Part shown: one piece after another, positions 17,330-27,426 of the stretch
How the letters are laid out: every line of letters begins with the position of its first letter
Numbering within the stretch: the first letter of the stretch is position 1
From: Candidatus Yaniella excrementavium
GTDB taxonomy: Bacteria; Actinomycetota; Actinomycetes; Actinomycetales; Micrococcaceae
NCBI GenBank assembly: GCA_019115865.1
Contig: DXCT01000101.1
Span: forward strand, 107,883 to 171,882
DNA length: 64,000 bases
Direction of reading: 5' to 3'
Made by a program: the position numbers and the translations under genes
The notes under the pieces: model-generated
What the model was told of the DNA's origin: nothing
Seen by the model: only the letters and a program-made list of their open reading frames with translations
Database searches by the model: none

Positions 17330-18741
17330 TGAAATCACCTCTTGCCCCAGCATGGTTGTCCCTTCCAGAAGACACTGCGGCACTTGATCCCACGATTTTC
17401 TCCACCGGCGTGGACCGCCAGGCCGGCGAAGTGTCCGTCCAGGGGCTTGGTGTTACTGAACTCGTCGAACAGTTCGGTAGTCCGCTGTGGGTCTTGGATG
17501 AAAACGATTTTCGCTTTCGAGCACGGCAGTACGTTGATGCCTTCAATACTGCATTTGCGCCACTTTGCGGGGCAGTGGATGTCTTTTATGCCTCCAAGGC
17601 ACTCCTGACAGTGCAGGTTGCCCAATGGGTCAAAGAAGAAGGCCTGTTCATCGATACGGCCTCTGGTGGCGAACTGGCTGTTGCCTTACGTGCCGGTTCG
17701 GATCCAGCAAAGATCGGTTTGCACGGCAATAATAAATCTGATGCCGAGTTACAGACCGCTATTTCCAAAAAAATTGGACGGATCGTTGTCGACTCGTTGT
17801 CTGAGTTGTACCGCGTGGAACATCTTGCCGAACAGCTCCAGGTGCGAGCCAATGTGATGCTGCGCTTGACTCCTGGCGTCGATGCCTCGACACACCAGCA
17901 CATTGCCACCGCACACGAGGATCAGAAGTTTGGGCTGTCGATGACACCGGCACCGGACGAAGATACTTCGGTTGCTTATCAAGCCGTGCACTGGGCTGCG
18001 GCAGCCCAGCATATAGATCTGGTTGGCTTACATTCGCATATCGGTAGCCAAATCTTTGATTCCCAAGGTTTCGAAACGGCCGCAACGCGGATGCTGGAAT
18101 TTATCGCGACCATTGATGCCGAGGGAATCCACGTGGCCGAGCTAGATATCGGTGGTGGTTACGGTATCGCCTATACCGAGGCTGATGACCCGGTTGGCCC
18201 AGAAGTCATTGCCACGAATCTTGCCCACCATATCGCCGAAGAGACAACTCGACTGGGCGTGGCATGTCCACGTATTTCTATTGAACCTGGTCGGTCGATC
18301 GCCGGCCCAGCAGGTATGACGATATACACCGTTGGAACCACCAAAACCGTATGGGTTGAACACGATGGACAGCACCATCCACGACGCTATGTCGCCGTCG
18401 ATGGTGGCATGTCTGACAATCCTCGACCGGTGCTCTACGACGCCGATTACACTGCCGTGCTGGCGAACCGGGTGAGCGATGCTGAGCCGGCGTTTTCAAG
18501 GGTGGTAGGTAAGCACTGTGAATCCGGCGACATCGTGGTCAACACGGTGTATCTGCCCGAAGATACCGATCAGGGTGACCTCGTTGTTGTGCCGGCCACC
18601 GGAGCATATGGTCATGCGATGAGCTCCAACTACAACTTACTGGCTCGTCCCGCCATCGTCGCGGTCAAAGACGGTGCCGCTCGAGAAATCATTCGGCGGG
18701 AGACCTACGACGATTTATTTGCGCGCGAGGTCGATTTGTAA
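17329..18741 (+). CDS. lysA: Diaminopimelate decarboxylase
   Basis: A PLP-dependent fold-III decarboxylase that converts meso-diaminopimelate to lysine. The PLP lysine is in VFYASKALL; HSHIGSQIF, the glycine-rich DIGGGYG, CESGDIV and GAYGHAMSSNYN are the other family motifs. ATG 17329 (470 residues, GGAG 8 nt upstream, one-base overlap with the argS stop) is chosen instead of the track's in-frame start at 17251, which would lie inside argS. The gene is part of the argS-lysA-hom-thrB group for aspartate-family amino acids. Confidence 0.97.
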   Translation: MKSPLAPAWLSLPEDTAALDPTIFSTGVDRQAGEVSVQGLGVTELVEQFGSPLWVLDENDFRFRARQYVDAFNTAFAPLCGAVDVFYASKALLTVQVAQWVKEEGLFIDTASGGELAVALRAGSDPAKIGLHGNNKSDAELQTAISKKIGRIVVDSLSELYRVEHLAEQLQVRANVMLRLTPGVDASTHQHIATAHEDQKFGLSMTPAPDEDTSVAYQAVHWAAAAQHIDLVGLHSHIGSQIFDSQGFETAATRMLEFIATIDAEGIHVAELDIGGGYGIAYTEADDPVGPEVIATNLAHHIAEETTRLGVACPRISIEPGRSIAGPAGMTIYTVGTTKTVWVEHDGQHHPRRYVAVDGGMSDNPRPVLYDADYTAVLANRVSDAEPAFSRVVGKHCESGDIVVNTVYLPEDTDQGDLVVVPATGAYGHAMSSNYNLLARPAIVAVKDGAAREIIRRETYDDLFAREVDL

Positions 18742-18817
18742 CGCTGTTACACGGACTGGACTACAATAACCACACGGCGACCTACATTCCCACTTTCAAA
18801 GTTCTACTCGGAGGACC

Positions 18818-20134
18818 ATGACGATTGCATCTGATACCCCAGCACTGAAGATCGCGCTGTTGGGCGGTGGAACTGTTGGATCACAGGTCGCTCGAATTCT
18901 TACCGAAGACGCCGAATCACTCACCGAACGTCTCGGTGCACAACTGCAGCTCACACGTATTCTGGTGCGCAATCCCAACGCAACTCGCGACTATCAGCTA
19001 CCCACCGAATATTACAGTGACGACGCTGAGGAAGTGCTAGAGGGCGCAGATATTGTCGTCGAGCTCATGGGCGGAGTTGAGCGTACCCGCGAACTCGTGC
19101 TGCAGGCCATTGCGCAGGGATCCAACGTCGTCACCGGTAACAAGGCACTTCTTGCCACCCACGGTAATGAACTCTATGAAGCTGCGGCTAATGCCGGGGT
19201 CCAACTATCGTTTGAAGCGTCTGTAGCCGGGGGCATCCCGATTCTTCGACCGCTGCGCGATTCGTTGTCCGGCGATAAAGTCACTCGGATCATGGGTATT
19301 GTCAACGGTACGACTAACTATATCCTTGATCAGATGGACACCACCGGTGCCTATTTCAACGATGCCTTAGCTGAGGCCCAGCGCCTTGGTTTCGCGGAGG
19401 CAGATCCCAGCGCTGACGTGGATGGCGACGATGCGGCAGCGAAGATTGCCATTCTTGCACGCCTGGCCTTTCATGCACCATTCTCACTGGACGAAGTGTA
19501 CACGCAGGGTATCGGAGAAATCTCTGCAATGGACCACAAAGTCGCTGCAGCGGCCGGTTACATCATCAAATTGTTAGCTATTGCCGAAGAACTCGATGAT
19601 TCCAACGGTGTCGTACTGCGCGTACACCCAACGTTGCTACCGCGTGAACACCCGCTCGCCAGCGTGCGTGGAGCATATAACGCGGTATTCGTTGAAGCAG
19701 AAAACGCTCAAGAGCTCATGTTCTATGGGCCAGGCGCCGGTGGGCCGCCTACCGCATCCGCCGTCATGGGCGATGTCATGTCGATTGCCAAACGTAAATT
19801 GCGTGGTGGCCCCGGACGTACCCACACCGCGCGTCGTGCACTACAAGCCCTCGATATTGGTGAATCTATTACACGGTATATGGTCGTCATCCGCGCGGCT
19901 GATGCATCAGGTGTGCTCGCTAAGGTAGCGGGTAGTTTCGCCGAACACCAGGTGTCCATCAAATCCATGAATCAGACCGTTGATGAAGCATCGAATGAGG
20001 AAGACAAGACCGCCCTGCTGGCATTTATCACCCACCGAGCCAAAGAATCGCAACTGGCGCAGACCCTCAAGGCCACAGAAGCGTTGGAAGAAGTCCGTGA
20101 AGTGCTGTCCGTCATGCGGGTAGAAGGTAAGTAA
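18818..20134 (+). CDS. hom: Homoserine dehydrogenase
   Basis: A 438-residue NAD(P)-dependent enzyme that reduces aspartate semialdehyde to homoserine. The N-terminal Rossmann motif is LLGGGTVGSQ, the catalytic domain contains GGIPILRPLRD and the MGIVNGTTNYIL signature, and a C-terminal ACT domain (about 350-430, VVIRAADASGVLAKVAG) suggests feedback regulation by threonine. GGAGG precedes the ATG closely. thrB follows 2 nt after the stop; the thrC gene usually found between hom and thrB in actinobacteria is missing here. Confidence 0.96.
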   Translation: MTIASDTPALKIALLGGGTVGSQVARILTEDAESLTERLGAQLQLTRILVRNPNATRDYQLPTEYYSDDAEEVLEGADIVVELMGGVERTRELVLQAIAQGSNVVTGNKALLATHGNELYEAAANAGVQLSFEASVAGGIPILRPLRDSLSGDKVTRIMGIVNGTTNYILDQMDTTGAYFNDALAEAQRLGFAEADPSADVDGDDAAAKIAILARLAFHAPFSLDEVYTQGIGEISAMDHKVAAAAGYIIKLLAIAEELDDSNGVVLRVHPTLLPREHPLASVRGAYNAVFVEAENAQELMFYGPGAGGPPTASAVMGDVMSIAKRKLRGGPGRTHTARRALQALDIGESITRYMVVIRAADASGVLAKVAGSFAEHQVSIKSMNQTVDEASNEEDKTALLAFITHRAKESQLAQTLKATEALEEVREVLSVMRVEGK

Positions 20135-20136
20135 TT

Positions 20137-21111
20137 TTGGCATCACCCGCCACTACGCCCCCCGCCAATCGTGTGCCCGCCGGCATCGTCGCAAATATTC
20201 GGGTACCGGCAACTTCAGCCAACCTCGGACCAGGATTCGACTCGGCCGGCATAGCCTTTCGGATGTACGATGAACTCGAGATCCGCACCACAGAGGCTGG
20301 TTTTAGCGCTGAAATCGAAGGTGAGGGTCACAATTATCTGCCCACCGATGCGCGGCATTTGATCATCGCGCAGATTCGAATGCGATTAGAACACTTGGGC
20401 TGGCATCTGCCCGGGCTGAAACTTAAAGCTATCAACCGGATTCCGCACTCCCGGGGTCTGGGGTCATCGGCGGCTGCCCACATGGCCGCAGCCATGGCCG
20501 TCAAAGCACTGTTGCCACCGGATGCTGATATCTACGACTATGACCTGTTGCAGTGGGCCTCGGAGGCAGAAGGACATCCAGATAACGTTGCCCCCGCCGT
20601 GTACGGAGGACTGACATTCTCCTGGAAACACGAAGACGGCTTAGAAGATAGGTACCGAGCCACCCGACTGGATCCGCACCCCGATATCACCCCGGTGGTC
20701 GCGATTCCTGCGAAGCCCTTATCAACGGCAGCAGCCCGTACGCTGTTGCCAGCAACGGTGCCATATACCGAGGCCGTGGCAAACGCGGCTCGAGCTGCGC
20801 TGCTGGCACCAGCAATGACATGCGACCCCAAATTGTTGTTTGCCGCCACAGAAGACTGGTTGCATCAGCAGTACCGCCAGCCCTCGATGCCAGAAACGCT
20901 AGAACACATCACGGCGCTTCGCACACATGGACATGCAGCCGTCGTGTCAGGTGCTGGACCAACGTTGTGTGTCTTCGCGGCCGATGCAGCCGAAACCGAT
21001 GCTGTTGTACAGCTCTTAGAACAGCGCGCAGCGAAATCTCCGCAACACTGGGACGTTAGGATTCTGCCAGTCGACACTGAAGGTGCTACGATGGAGATAT
21101 TCCGGCCCTAA
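20137..21111 (+). CDS. thrB: Homoserine kinase
   Basis: A GHMP-family kinase of 324 residues that phosphorylates homoserine in threonine synthesis. The N-terminal motif VPATSANLGPGFDSAG and the ATP-binding loop PHSRGLGSSAAAH (about 108-120) are intact, and the C-terminal GHMP motif SGAGPTLCVFA is present. The TTG start at 20137 is supported by AGAAGG 9 nt upstream and by the 2-nt distance to hom; no ATG lies before the conserved motif. About 25 extra N-terminal residues rich in Pro/Ala precede the fold. Confidence 0.94.
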   Translation: MASPATTPPANRVPAGIVANIRVPATSANLGPGFDSAGIAFRMYDELEIRTTEAGFSAEIEGEGHNYLPTDARHLIIAQIRMRLEHLGWHLPGLKLKAINRIPHSRGLGSSAAAHMAAAMAVKALLPPDADIYDYDLLQWASEAEGHPDNVAPAVYGGLTFSWKHEDGLEDRYRATRLDPHPDITPVVAIPAKPLSTAAARTLLPATVPYTEAVANAARAALLAPAMTCDPKLLFAATEDWLHQQYRQPSMPETLEHITALRTHGHAAVVSGAGPTLCVFAADAAETDAVVQLLEQRAAKSPQHWDVRILPVDTEGATMEIFRP

Positions 21112-21381
21112 CGAGAACGATTGAGTGTATCGGAAGATATGTTTCTCTCGTGTTCGGCCTGGTCTTTACCGCAAATCTGCGGAGAGCATTTGGTAGCCCA
21201 TCATCCTAGATGTCAGGTTATCTCACAGTACGAACACCACTGCTGACACATCCGTGTGCGGCAAATGGTGTTGCCTATATTGCAAATCACTCAACAACTC
21301 GTCATTCTGACAGTCGCAGTCGAGTTTGTTATCAAATTTGCGGGTATCTATGCCCGTACCGACGAGGGGGAAGGAACCTTC
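21112..21381 (+). promoter_or_regulatory. rho leader region
   Basis: This 270-nt stretch holds no credible gene. It probably contains the rho promoter and a long untranslated leader. Small hairpins are visible, for example CCGCA-aatc-TGCGG at 21169-21182. Bacterial rho genes are often autoregulated in the leader, so attenuation is plausible, but no specific element is recognised. Confidence 0.35.
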
Positions 21382-23433
21382 GTGACTGAACAAGACACAC
21401 TACAGACCCCAACCGATAACGGGTCTGCCGGTCTGGGCGGCCTCAAAATAGCCCAACTACAGACCCTGGCCTCTCAGCTTGGCATTACCGGCACTTCACG
21501 GATGCGCAAAGCGCAGCTTGTAGAAGTTATCGCCGATCACCAGCGCGGTGGCAGTGATACTGCACGGCAAGCGGTGGAGGATGCCAAAGCAGCTGCTGCA
21601 AAAGAGCGCAAGCCTCGCAGCAACGCTGCAAAAGCAAAAGACGCCGAGCAACCAGCCGAACAGGTTGACACTAAAGAAGCTGCCGCTGACGGCAAGAAAC
21701 CTCAGCAAGATTCGCAGGACCAGTCGGGCAAGGAGAAAGCTTCCAAGCACCGCAATCAGCAGTCTCGCGATAATAAGAAGTCTTCGGGTCAAAACGGATC
21801 TCACAACGACAAATCCTCAGGTGACCAACAACAGGCCTCGCCCGATGAAAAGAAAGCGCAGCAGGACACTTCGCGCGATGACCAGCAGTCAAAGCAACAC
21901 GATGCCAATGACGCTGAAAACAACCAGGGCGGTCGCGGCCAACGTACACGCAATCAACAGCGTCGTGATCAGGGTCGTAATCGAAAAGACCAACAGGATC
22001 AGCACGACAAGCGCGAGCAACAACACGACACCTCCGAGGACTCAGGTGACGATAACCGCGATGGCAATCGTCGCCGTCGCGATGACGACCAGCGTAACCA
22101 GCGTCGTCAGCGTCAACGGGATCGTAACCGTTCTCGCGATCGTCGTCGTGATCACGATCAGGACCAGGACGATCAGCAAGAGACATCCGATAACGACACG
22201 TTGTTACCGGTTTCGGGTATCCTCGACGTCCTAGATAACTACGCCTTTGTTCGCACCTCCGGTTACCTGCCGGGCCCGAACGACGTCTATGTTTCTATGG
22301 CCATGGTCAAGCGCTTTGGCCTGCGCAAGGGTGACGCTATTCGCGGTCAAGTTCGTGCGCCACAAGAAGACGACGATAACCAGCAGAATAATAACCAGGG
22401 CGGAGGTGGACGTGGCGGCCGTGGAGGTCGCGGTGGACGCAATCGTCGTGGCGGCGGAGGCGGCGGCAACCGTCAAAAATTCAACGCACTGGTGAACCTG
22501 AACTTGGTCAACGGTCAAGAACCAGTCGAGAATCCAAAGCGCGTTGAATTCAACAAGTTAACTCCGTTGTATCCGCAAGAACGCTTGCGCCTGGAAAACA
22601 ATAGCAACCCGAAAGATATGGGCCCACGCCTGGTCGATCTGGTTGCACCGATTGGTAAAGGTCAGCGCGGCCTCATCGTCTCACCGCCAAAAGCCGGTAA
22701 GACCTTGATGCTACAGTCCATCGCCAATGCCATCACCACGAATAACCCAGAGGTTAAACTCATGATGGTGCTGGTGGATGAACGCCCAGAAGAAGTCACC
22801 GACATGAGACGTTCGGTGCGTGGCGAAGTGATTGCCTCGACGTTCGACCGCCCAGCGGAAGACCACACAACGGTTGCCGAACTCACCATTGAACGCGCCA
22901 AGCGAATGGTTGAATTGGGCCACGACGTCGTCGTCCTCTTAGACTCGATGACACGTTTGGGTCGCGCTTACAACCTGACGTCACCAGCTTCTGGACGAAT
23001 CCTCTCCGGTGGTGTGGACTCAGCTGCACTGTACCCACCCAAGAAGTTCTTTGGTGCCGCCCGAAATATTGAAGGCGGCGGTTCGCTGACAATTCTTGCA
23101 ACCGCACTGGTTGAAACAGGATCACGTATGGACGAAGTGATCTTCGAAGAATTCAAGGGAACCGGCAACATGGAACTGCGGCTGTCCCGTGAACTGTCTG
23201 AGCGCCGCATCTTCCCAGCAATCGATATCAATGCTTCCGGTACCCGTCGCGAAGAGAACCTACTGACGGCCGAAGAAATTCGTATCATGTGGCGACTACG
23301 CCGTGTGCTGTCTGAACTCAAGACCCAGCAGGGTCTGGAATTGTTGACCTCCAAGCTCAAAGAAACCGAAACTAATGCGGAATTCTTGATGTTGGTCTCG
23401 AAAACAACGCTGCGAGCTCAAACAGAGTCTTAG
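21382..23433 (+). CDS. rho: Transcription termination factor Rho with long disordered insertions
   Basis: The hexameric RNA-dependent ATPase that terminates transcription. The ORF track begins at 21256, but GTG 21382 has AAGGA 6 nt upstream and gives 683 residues with a normal N-terminal helix bundle ([15 protein letters not shown]). Residues about 70-270 are a low-complexity Lys/Asp/Gln/Arg/Asn-rich segment. The RNA-binding cold-shock domain ([18 protein letters not shown]) is itself interrupted by a Gly/Arg (RGG) stretch (about 345-370) before [11 protein letters not shown]. The ATPase domain is intact: Walker [10 protein letters not shown], Walker [11 protein letters not shown]. Large N-terminal insertions are known for Micrococcus luteus Rho; the RGG interruption is noted separately. 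Confidence 0.96.
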   Translation: MTEQDTLQTPTDNGSAGLGGLKIAQLQTLASQLGITGTSRMRKAQLVEVIADHQRGGSDTARQAVEDAKAAAAKERKPRSNAAKAKDAEQPAEQVDTKEAAADGKKPQQDSQDQSGKEKASKHRNQQSRDNKKSSGQNGSHNDKSSGDQQQASPDEKKAQQDTSRDDQQSKQHDANDAENNQGGRGQRTRNQQRRDQGRNRKDQQDQHDKREQQHDTSEDSGDDNRDGNRRRRDDDQRNQRRQRQRDRNRSRDRRRDHDQDQDDQQETSDNDTLLPVSGILDVLDNYAFVRTSGYLPGPNDVYVSMAMVKRFGLRKGDAIRGQVRAPQEDDDNQQNNNQGGGGRGGRGGRGGRNRRGGGGGGNRQKFNALVNLNLVNGQEPVENPKRVEFNKLTPLYPQERLRLENNSNPKDMGPRLVDLVAPIGKGQRGLIVSPPKAGKTLMLQSIANAITTNNPEVKLMMVLVDERPEEVTDMRRSVRGEVIASTFDRPAEDHTTVAELTIERAKRMVELGHDVVVLLDSMTRLGRAYNLTSPASGRILSGGVDSAALYPPKKFFGAARNIEGGGSLTILATALVETGSRMDEVIFEEFKGTGNMELRLSRELSERRIFPAIDINASGTRREENLLTAEEIRIMWRLRRVLSELKTQQGLELLTSKLKETETNAEFLMLVSKTTLRAQTES

Positions 23434-23445
23434 CAACATCCCAGG

Positions 23446-23485
23446 AAACCATCGTGCAACCGTGCCGGTTGCACGATGGTTTTTT
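23446..23485 (+). terminator. Intrinsic terminator after rho
   Basis: A perfect 16-bp inverted repeat (AAACCATCGTGCAACC / GGTTGCACGATGGTTT) with a 5-nt loop ends in a run of six T at 23480-23485. It lies 12 nt after the rho stop, so rho itself ends at a Rho-independent terminator. Confidence 0.93.
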
Positions 23486-23523
23486 GATTCTCAACTAAGA
23501 TTTCAATGACAAGGTAGGAAACC

Positions 23524-24609
23524 ATGTTTGACTCCATAGAAAACCTGCTTGCTGAACACGCCGAGCTTACCGAAAAAATGGGTGACCCCGCGGTTCATGC
23601 TGACCAAACCCTAGCCCGCAAAGTCGGACGCCGCTTTGCCGAACTTGAACGCATCGTCAAGGCGCATAAGCATTGGCAACAGCTTGCTCAAGACCTCGAA
23701 GACACTCGAGAACTTGCTGAAGAAGACGAAGATTTCGCCGCCGAAATCCCGGAACTTGAAGCCCAATATGAAGAAGCCAACGAGACGCTTCACCGGTTGC
23801 TTATTCCACGAGACCCCGACGATGCGCGCAACGTTATTTTGGAGGTCAAAGGTGGTGAAGGTGGTGAAGAAGCCGCACTGTTTGCTGCTGACCTGGCCCG
23901 AATGTATATCCGCTATGCCGAAAACAAGGGTTGGAAAACCGAGCTCATCTCGGCAACCGAATCCGATCTCGGCGGCTACAAAGATGTGCATATCGGCGTG
24001 ACAGGAAATTCCAACGATCCTGCTGAAGGTGTCTTCGCGCACCTCAAATATGAAGGTGGGGTGCATCGTGTGCAGCGTGTCCCCGTTACCGAGTCGCAAG
24101 GTCGCATACACACCTCGGCCGCTGGTGTCCTGGTGTTTCCTGAGGTTGACGAACCAGAAGAAATCGCGATCAATCAAGCTGATCTAAAAATCGACGTCTA
24201 TCGTTCATCCGGCCCCGGCGGTCAGCACGTCAACACCACCGACTCTGCTGTGCGTATTACCCACTTGCCAACCGGCATCGTGGTGGCGATGCAGAACGAG
24301 AAATCCCAGATTCAGAACCGTGAAGCCGCCATGCGTGTACTCCGGTCCCGTCTGCTGGCCTGGCAACAGGAACAACTCGATGCAGAAGCAGCCGAAACAC
24401 GTGCCTCCCAAGTTCGAACCATGGACCGCTCGGAGCGGATTCGTACCTATAACTTCCCAGAAAACCGGATAGCCGATCACCGGACAGGGTATAAAGCCAA
24501 CAACCTCGACCGAGTTCTTGAAGGCGATATGAACGCCGTGATCGATTCACTCATCGAAATGGATGAAGCCGAACGCCTAGCGGCGCTTGGGGAATCAAAC
24601 CAAGCATAA
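23524..24609 (+). CDS. prfA: Peptide chain release factor 1
   Basis: A class I release factor of 361 residues recognising UAA/UAG. The peptidyl-tRNA hydrolysis motif is [10 protein letters not shown] (GGQ near 227) and the preceding region [15 protein letters not shown] matches RF1 rather than RF2. The ATG has AGGA 5 nt upstream. Its stop overlaps the start of prmC, which methylates the GGQ glutamine. The rpmE gene that normally separates rho from prfA in actinobacteria is not present. Confidence 0.97.
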   Translation: MFDSIENLLAEHAELTEKMGDPAVHADQTLARKVGRRFAELERIVKAHKHWQQLAQDLEDTRELAEEDEDFAAEIPELEAQYEEANETLHRLLIPRDPDDARNVILEVKGGEGGEEAALFAADLARMYIRYAENKGWKTELISATESDLGGYKDVHIGVTGNSNDPAEGVFAHLKYEGGVHRVQRVPVTESQGRIHTSAAGVLVFPEVDEPEEIAINQADLKIDVYRSSGPGGQHVNTTDSAVRITHLPTGIVVAMQNEKSQIQNREAAMRVLRSRLLAWQQEQLDAEAAETRASQVRTMDRSERIRTYNFPENRIADHRTGYKANNLDRVLEGDMNAVIDSLIEMDEAERLAALGESNQA

Positions 24610-25544
24610 TGACAGAAGTCAATCAGGTCATCCAGCAGGCGCGGAGACAACTGCGTGAAGCCGGCATCGAATCCGCGAATGCTGAAGCTGAGATCATAGT
24701 GGCGCACGTATTGGAGATCGGACGAGGCAAGCTCGGTATTGTCCAGGCACTGGGCCAGGACCTATCCCAGGAAAATGTGAGCAGAGTGTCAGCGTTACTC
24801 GAGGCACGAGCAGCAAGAACTCCGCTGCAGTATCTGACGGGTACAGCCGGATTTTATGGACTCGACGTGCACGTTGAACCGGGGGTATTCATACCGCGGG
24901 TGGAAACCGAGATCCTCGTCGAATCGACCCTGCAGCATTTCGACAACGCTAAGGGCCCGTTAAAAATCCTCGATCTGTGTACAGGCACCGGAGCGATAGC
25001 GGCAGCGCTGGCAGACCAGCTAGCGCAACGAGACATCACTGCAACCCTCTGGGCTGTGGATGTGGACGCATCGGCTGTTGAGCTAGCCCGTCGAAATACT
25101 GCAACGTACAACGTGACAGTATTGTGCGCAGACGCTACGGACTCCAGTTCAGTCTTGGCAGCAGCCCCAGAAATGACAACGCTTCTGGGTGGCTTTGATG
25201 CCGTGGTGACCAATCCGCCATATATTCCAACGCAGACTCCGGTAATCCAGCCCGAAGCTGGTTTTGATCCGCAACGAGCACTGTATGGTGGTTCCTCCGA
25301 TGGCACTAGCATTCCTCTTGCCATAGCCGACCAAGCCCTTGAATGGCTTGCACCAGGCGGTTTTTTCATCATGGAACACGATCACACCCATGCCAATGAA
25401 CTTGCCGTAGCACTGGGTAAACATGCTGGCTGGCGCGACGTGGTGACCTTGCAAGACCTGACACAAACTGATCGCTTTGTCTCAGCGATTCGATCCGACT
25501 TGCTGCAACCAACACCGAAAACAACCTCAACCCTGGCACAATGA
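24609..25544 (+). CDS. prmC: Release factor glutamine methyltransferase
   Basis: An AdoMet-dependent enzyme of 311 residues that N5-methylates the glutamine of the GGQ motif in release factors. It has a helical N-terminal domain, AdoMet motif I LDLCTGTGAIAAAL (about 119-132) and the catalytic NPPY (VVTNPPYIPT, about 200). The PYIPRVET-like region appears as FIPRVETEIL. It overlaps prfA by one base and tsaC by four, so the three are translationally coupled. Confidence 0.96.
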   Translation: MTEVNQVIQQARRQLREAGIESANAEAEIIVAHVLEIGRGKLGIVQALGQDLSQENVSRVSALLEARAARTPLQYLTGTAGFYGLDVHVEPGVFIPRVETEILVESTLQHFDNAKGPLKILDLCTGTGAIAAALADQLAQRDITATLWAVDVDASAVELARRNTATYNVTVLCADATDSSSVLAAAPEMTTLLGGFDAVVTNPPYIPTQTPVIQPEAGFDPQRALYGGSSDGTSIPLAIADQALEWLAPGGFFIMEHDHTHANELAVALGKHAGWRDVVTLQDLTQTDRFVSAIRSDLLQPTPKTTSTLAQ

Positions 25545-26257
25545 CTAACGTGACACACCCATTTGACGCACAAGATGCCCAACAACAAACCGCCGCGATA
25601 GCAGCGGCAGTCAAAGCCATCGGTCAGCGGGAACTCATCGTTTTACCAACCGACACGGTGTACGGTGTGGGTGCCGATGCCTTTAGCCCCCAGGCTGTCG
25701 CCGTCTTGTTGGCTGCCAAAGGCAGGTCACGACAATCCCCGCCACCGGTTCTGATCGGCGATATGCAAGTCTTGGATGCGTTGGCCGTGGAAGTTCCCGA
25801 AACGGCTCGGCAGCTGGCGCAAGCATTCTGGCCCGGCGCCCTCACGCTGGTGTGTCATGCTCAGCCATCATTGTCCTGGGATCTGGGTGAAACACGGGGG
25901 ACCGTTGCACTGCGACAACCAAACGATGAACTTGCCCGAAATATTCTTCGCGAAACCGGACCAATGGCGGTGTCTTCAGCAAATCGACACGGCCAACCGG
26001 CCGCCACCACGATTGCCGATGCACAAGCGGCACTGGGTGAATCAGTCGCCGTATATATTAATGACGGCGAACGCGGCCAACAACAAGCGTCAACGATCGT
26101 GGATTGCACCGTGACTCCGCACCGCGTGTTGCGTACCGGTGCCATCACTATCGAGGCATTGCGCGGTGTTGTCCCGGAAGTTTTAGATTATGACGACCCG
26201 GATCGCTCAGACACCGAACACGCCCCTGGATCCTCGGAGGACACCGAGTCCTTATGA
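25541..26257 (+). CDS. tsaC: Threonylcarbamoyl-AMP synthase (TsaC/Sua5 family)
   Basis: The 238-residue YrdC-domain protein makes threonylcarbamoyl-adenylate from threonine, bicarbonate and ATP, the first step of the t6A37 tRNA modification. Family motifs visible are LPTDTVYGVGADAF near the N-terminus, KGRSRQSPPPVLI and the MAVSSANRHGQPAATT substrate loop. It is the short TsaC form with only a small acidic C-terminal extension. It overlaps prmC and the following glycosyltransferase gene by 4 nt each. Confidence 0.93.
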   Translation: MTNVTHPFDAQDAQQQTAAIAAAVKAIGQRELIVLPTDTVYGVGADAFSPQAVAVLLAAKGRSRQSPPPVLIGDMQVLDALAVEVPETARQLAQAFWPGALTLVCHAQPSLSWDLGETRGTVALRQPNDELARNILRETGPMAVSSANRHGQPAATTIADAQAALGESVAVYINDGERGQQQASTIVDCTVTPHRVLRTGAITIEALRGVVPEVLDYDDPDRSDTEHAPGSSEDTESL

Positions 26258-27426
26258 AGGTTTATCTTGCTGTCGTGGCACTGACCGCGCTGCTGAGTTT
26301 TGCGCTGACACCGGTGGCGCGGATGCTGGGAGTACGCGGACGGGTATATACCCCAACGCGTAAACGCGACATGCACCGTGAACCCATTCCAAAGCTTGGG
26401 GGAGCGGCGATGGCAATCGCCGTGGTGACGGCCATGGGACTAGCTTCCTTGGTGCCGTTTCTTTCAGGAATCTATCAATCTCCGATGCGTGGCATCCTGG
26501 CAGCGATTGTGATCATTCTGGTCATGGGGGTAGCAGACGATCTCTGGGACCTCCACTGGATCGTCAAATTCGCCGGTCAAATGCTGGCAGCCGGTGTTAT
26601 CGCCGCAGCAGGGATCCGCGTCGAGGCTATGCCCGTGGGTTGGATCCATGTTGATAATGAGATCGCACAAATTGTCATCACTATCTTCGTGATCGTCTTG
26701 ACCATCAACGCGTTCAATTTCATTGATGGGTTGGACGGCTTAGCAGCAGGTGTAGCGATCATTGGCGGTTCCGCTTTTTTCTTATACAGCTATGTGTTGA
26801 CCCGTACTATCAATGCTTACGACTATTCCAACCTCTCGACGTTACTCACTGCCTTACTTATTGGAGCCTGTATAGGTTTCTTGCCGTTTAACTTTCATCC
26901 AGCGAAAATTTTTATGGGTGAAGTGGGAGCGCAACTCATTGGTCTGCTCATGGCGACAGCGGCAGTCGCGGTGACGGCAGATCTTGGTGCGCTTGAAGGA
27001 TTCCGTTTCAGAAACGTTCCCGCGTATATGCCGATTCTGCTTCCACTGGCCGTGATGTTGTTGCCACTGTTAGACCTCTTTATGGCGGTGCTACGCAGAA
27101 CCGCACGACGTAGTTCTCCCTTCACCGCAGATCGGGGGCACATTCACCACAAATTGGTAGATGGTGGATATACTCACCGACAAGCTGTCTTGCTGCTGTA
27201 CCTCTGGACATTTGTCGTCGGCTTTGGAGCGGTGTCACTGACGTATTTTGCAGCCGAAGTCGTCTTTGTCGTTGTGGGTATCGCCATGGCATTACTGGTG
27301 CTACTGACACTGCGCCCTTGGATCATTCGGCGTGCATACTATCGCAAGTTAAATTCCATACGTGCTGCACGAGCGGCCCAACGAGCAACAGGACAGTCTG
27401 CAGAACGCGGTGAACGACATGGCTAA
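26254..27426 (+). CDS. Undecaprenyl-phosphate GlcNAc-1-phosphate transferase (WecA/TagO type)
   Basis: A polytopic membrane enzyme of 390 residues with about 11 hydrophobic segments, belonging to the MraY/WecA family that transfers HexNAc-1-P to a polyprenyl phosphate to begin a cell-wall glycopolymer. Catalytic-site features are the paired aspartates in GVADDLWDL, NAFNFIDGLDGLAAG, and the histidine-rich loop DRGHIHHKLVDGG. Its place between tsaC and the atp operon matches rfe (Rv1302) of Mycobacterium tuberculosis. The C-terminus is basic and overlaps the next start by 8 nt. Confidence 0.93.
   Translation: MKVYLAVVALTALLSFALTPVARMLGVRGRVYTPTRKRDMHREPIPKLGGAAMAIAVVTAMGLASLVPFLSGIYQSPMRGILAAIVIILVMGVADDLWDLHWIVKFAGQMLAAGVIAAAGIRVEAMPVGWIHVDNEIAQIVITIFVIVLTINAFNFIDGLDGLAAGVAIIGGSAFFLYSYVLTRTINAYDYSNLSTLLTALLIGACIGFLPFNFHPAKIFMGEVGAQLIGLLMATAAVAVTADLGALEGFRFRNVPAYMPILLPLAVMLLPLLDLFMAVLRRTARRSSPFTADRGHIHHKLVDGGYTHRQAVLLLYLWTFVVGFGAVSLTYFAAEVVFVVVGIAMALLVLLTLRPWIIRRAYYRKLNSIRAARAAQRATGQSAERGERHG

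Noticed and set aside
21256-21381. N-terminal extension of rho in the ORF track
   Set aside because: A hydrophobic 42-residue leader without Rho similarity; GTG 21382 has a good ribosome binding site.
21548-22234. 228-residue ORF in another frame of rho
   Set aside because: Its Thr/Ile/Arg-rich monotony is the frame-shifted reading of the low-complexity Rho insertion.
22380-22480. Gly/Arg-rich nucleotide repetition in rho considered as a DNA repeat
   Set aside because: It encodes an in-frame RGG protein segment with irregular unit length; treated as a protein feature.
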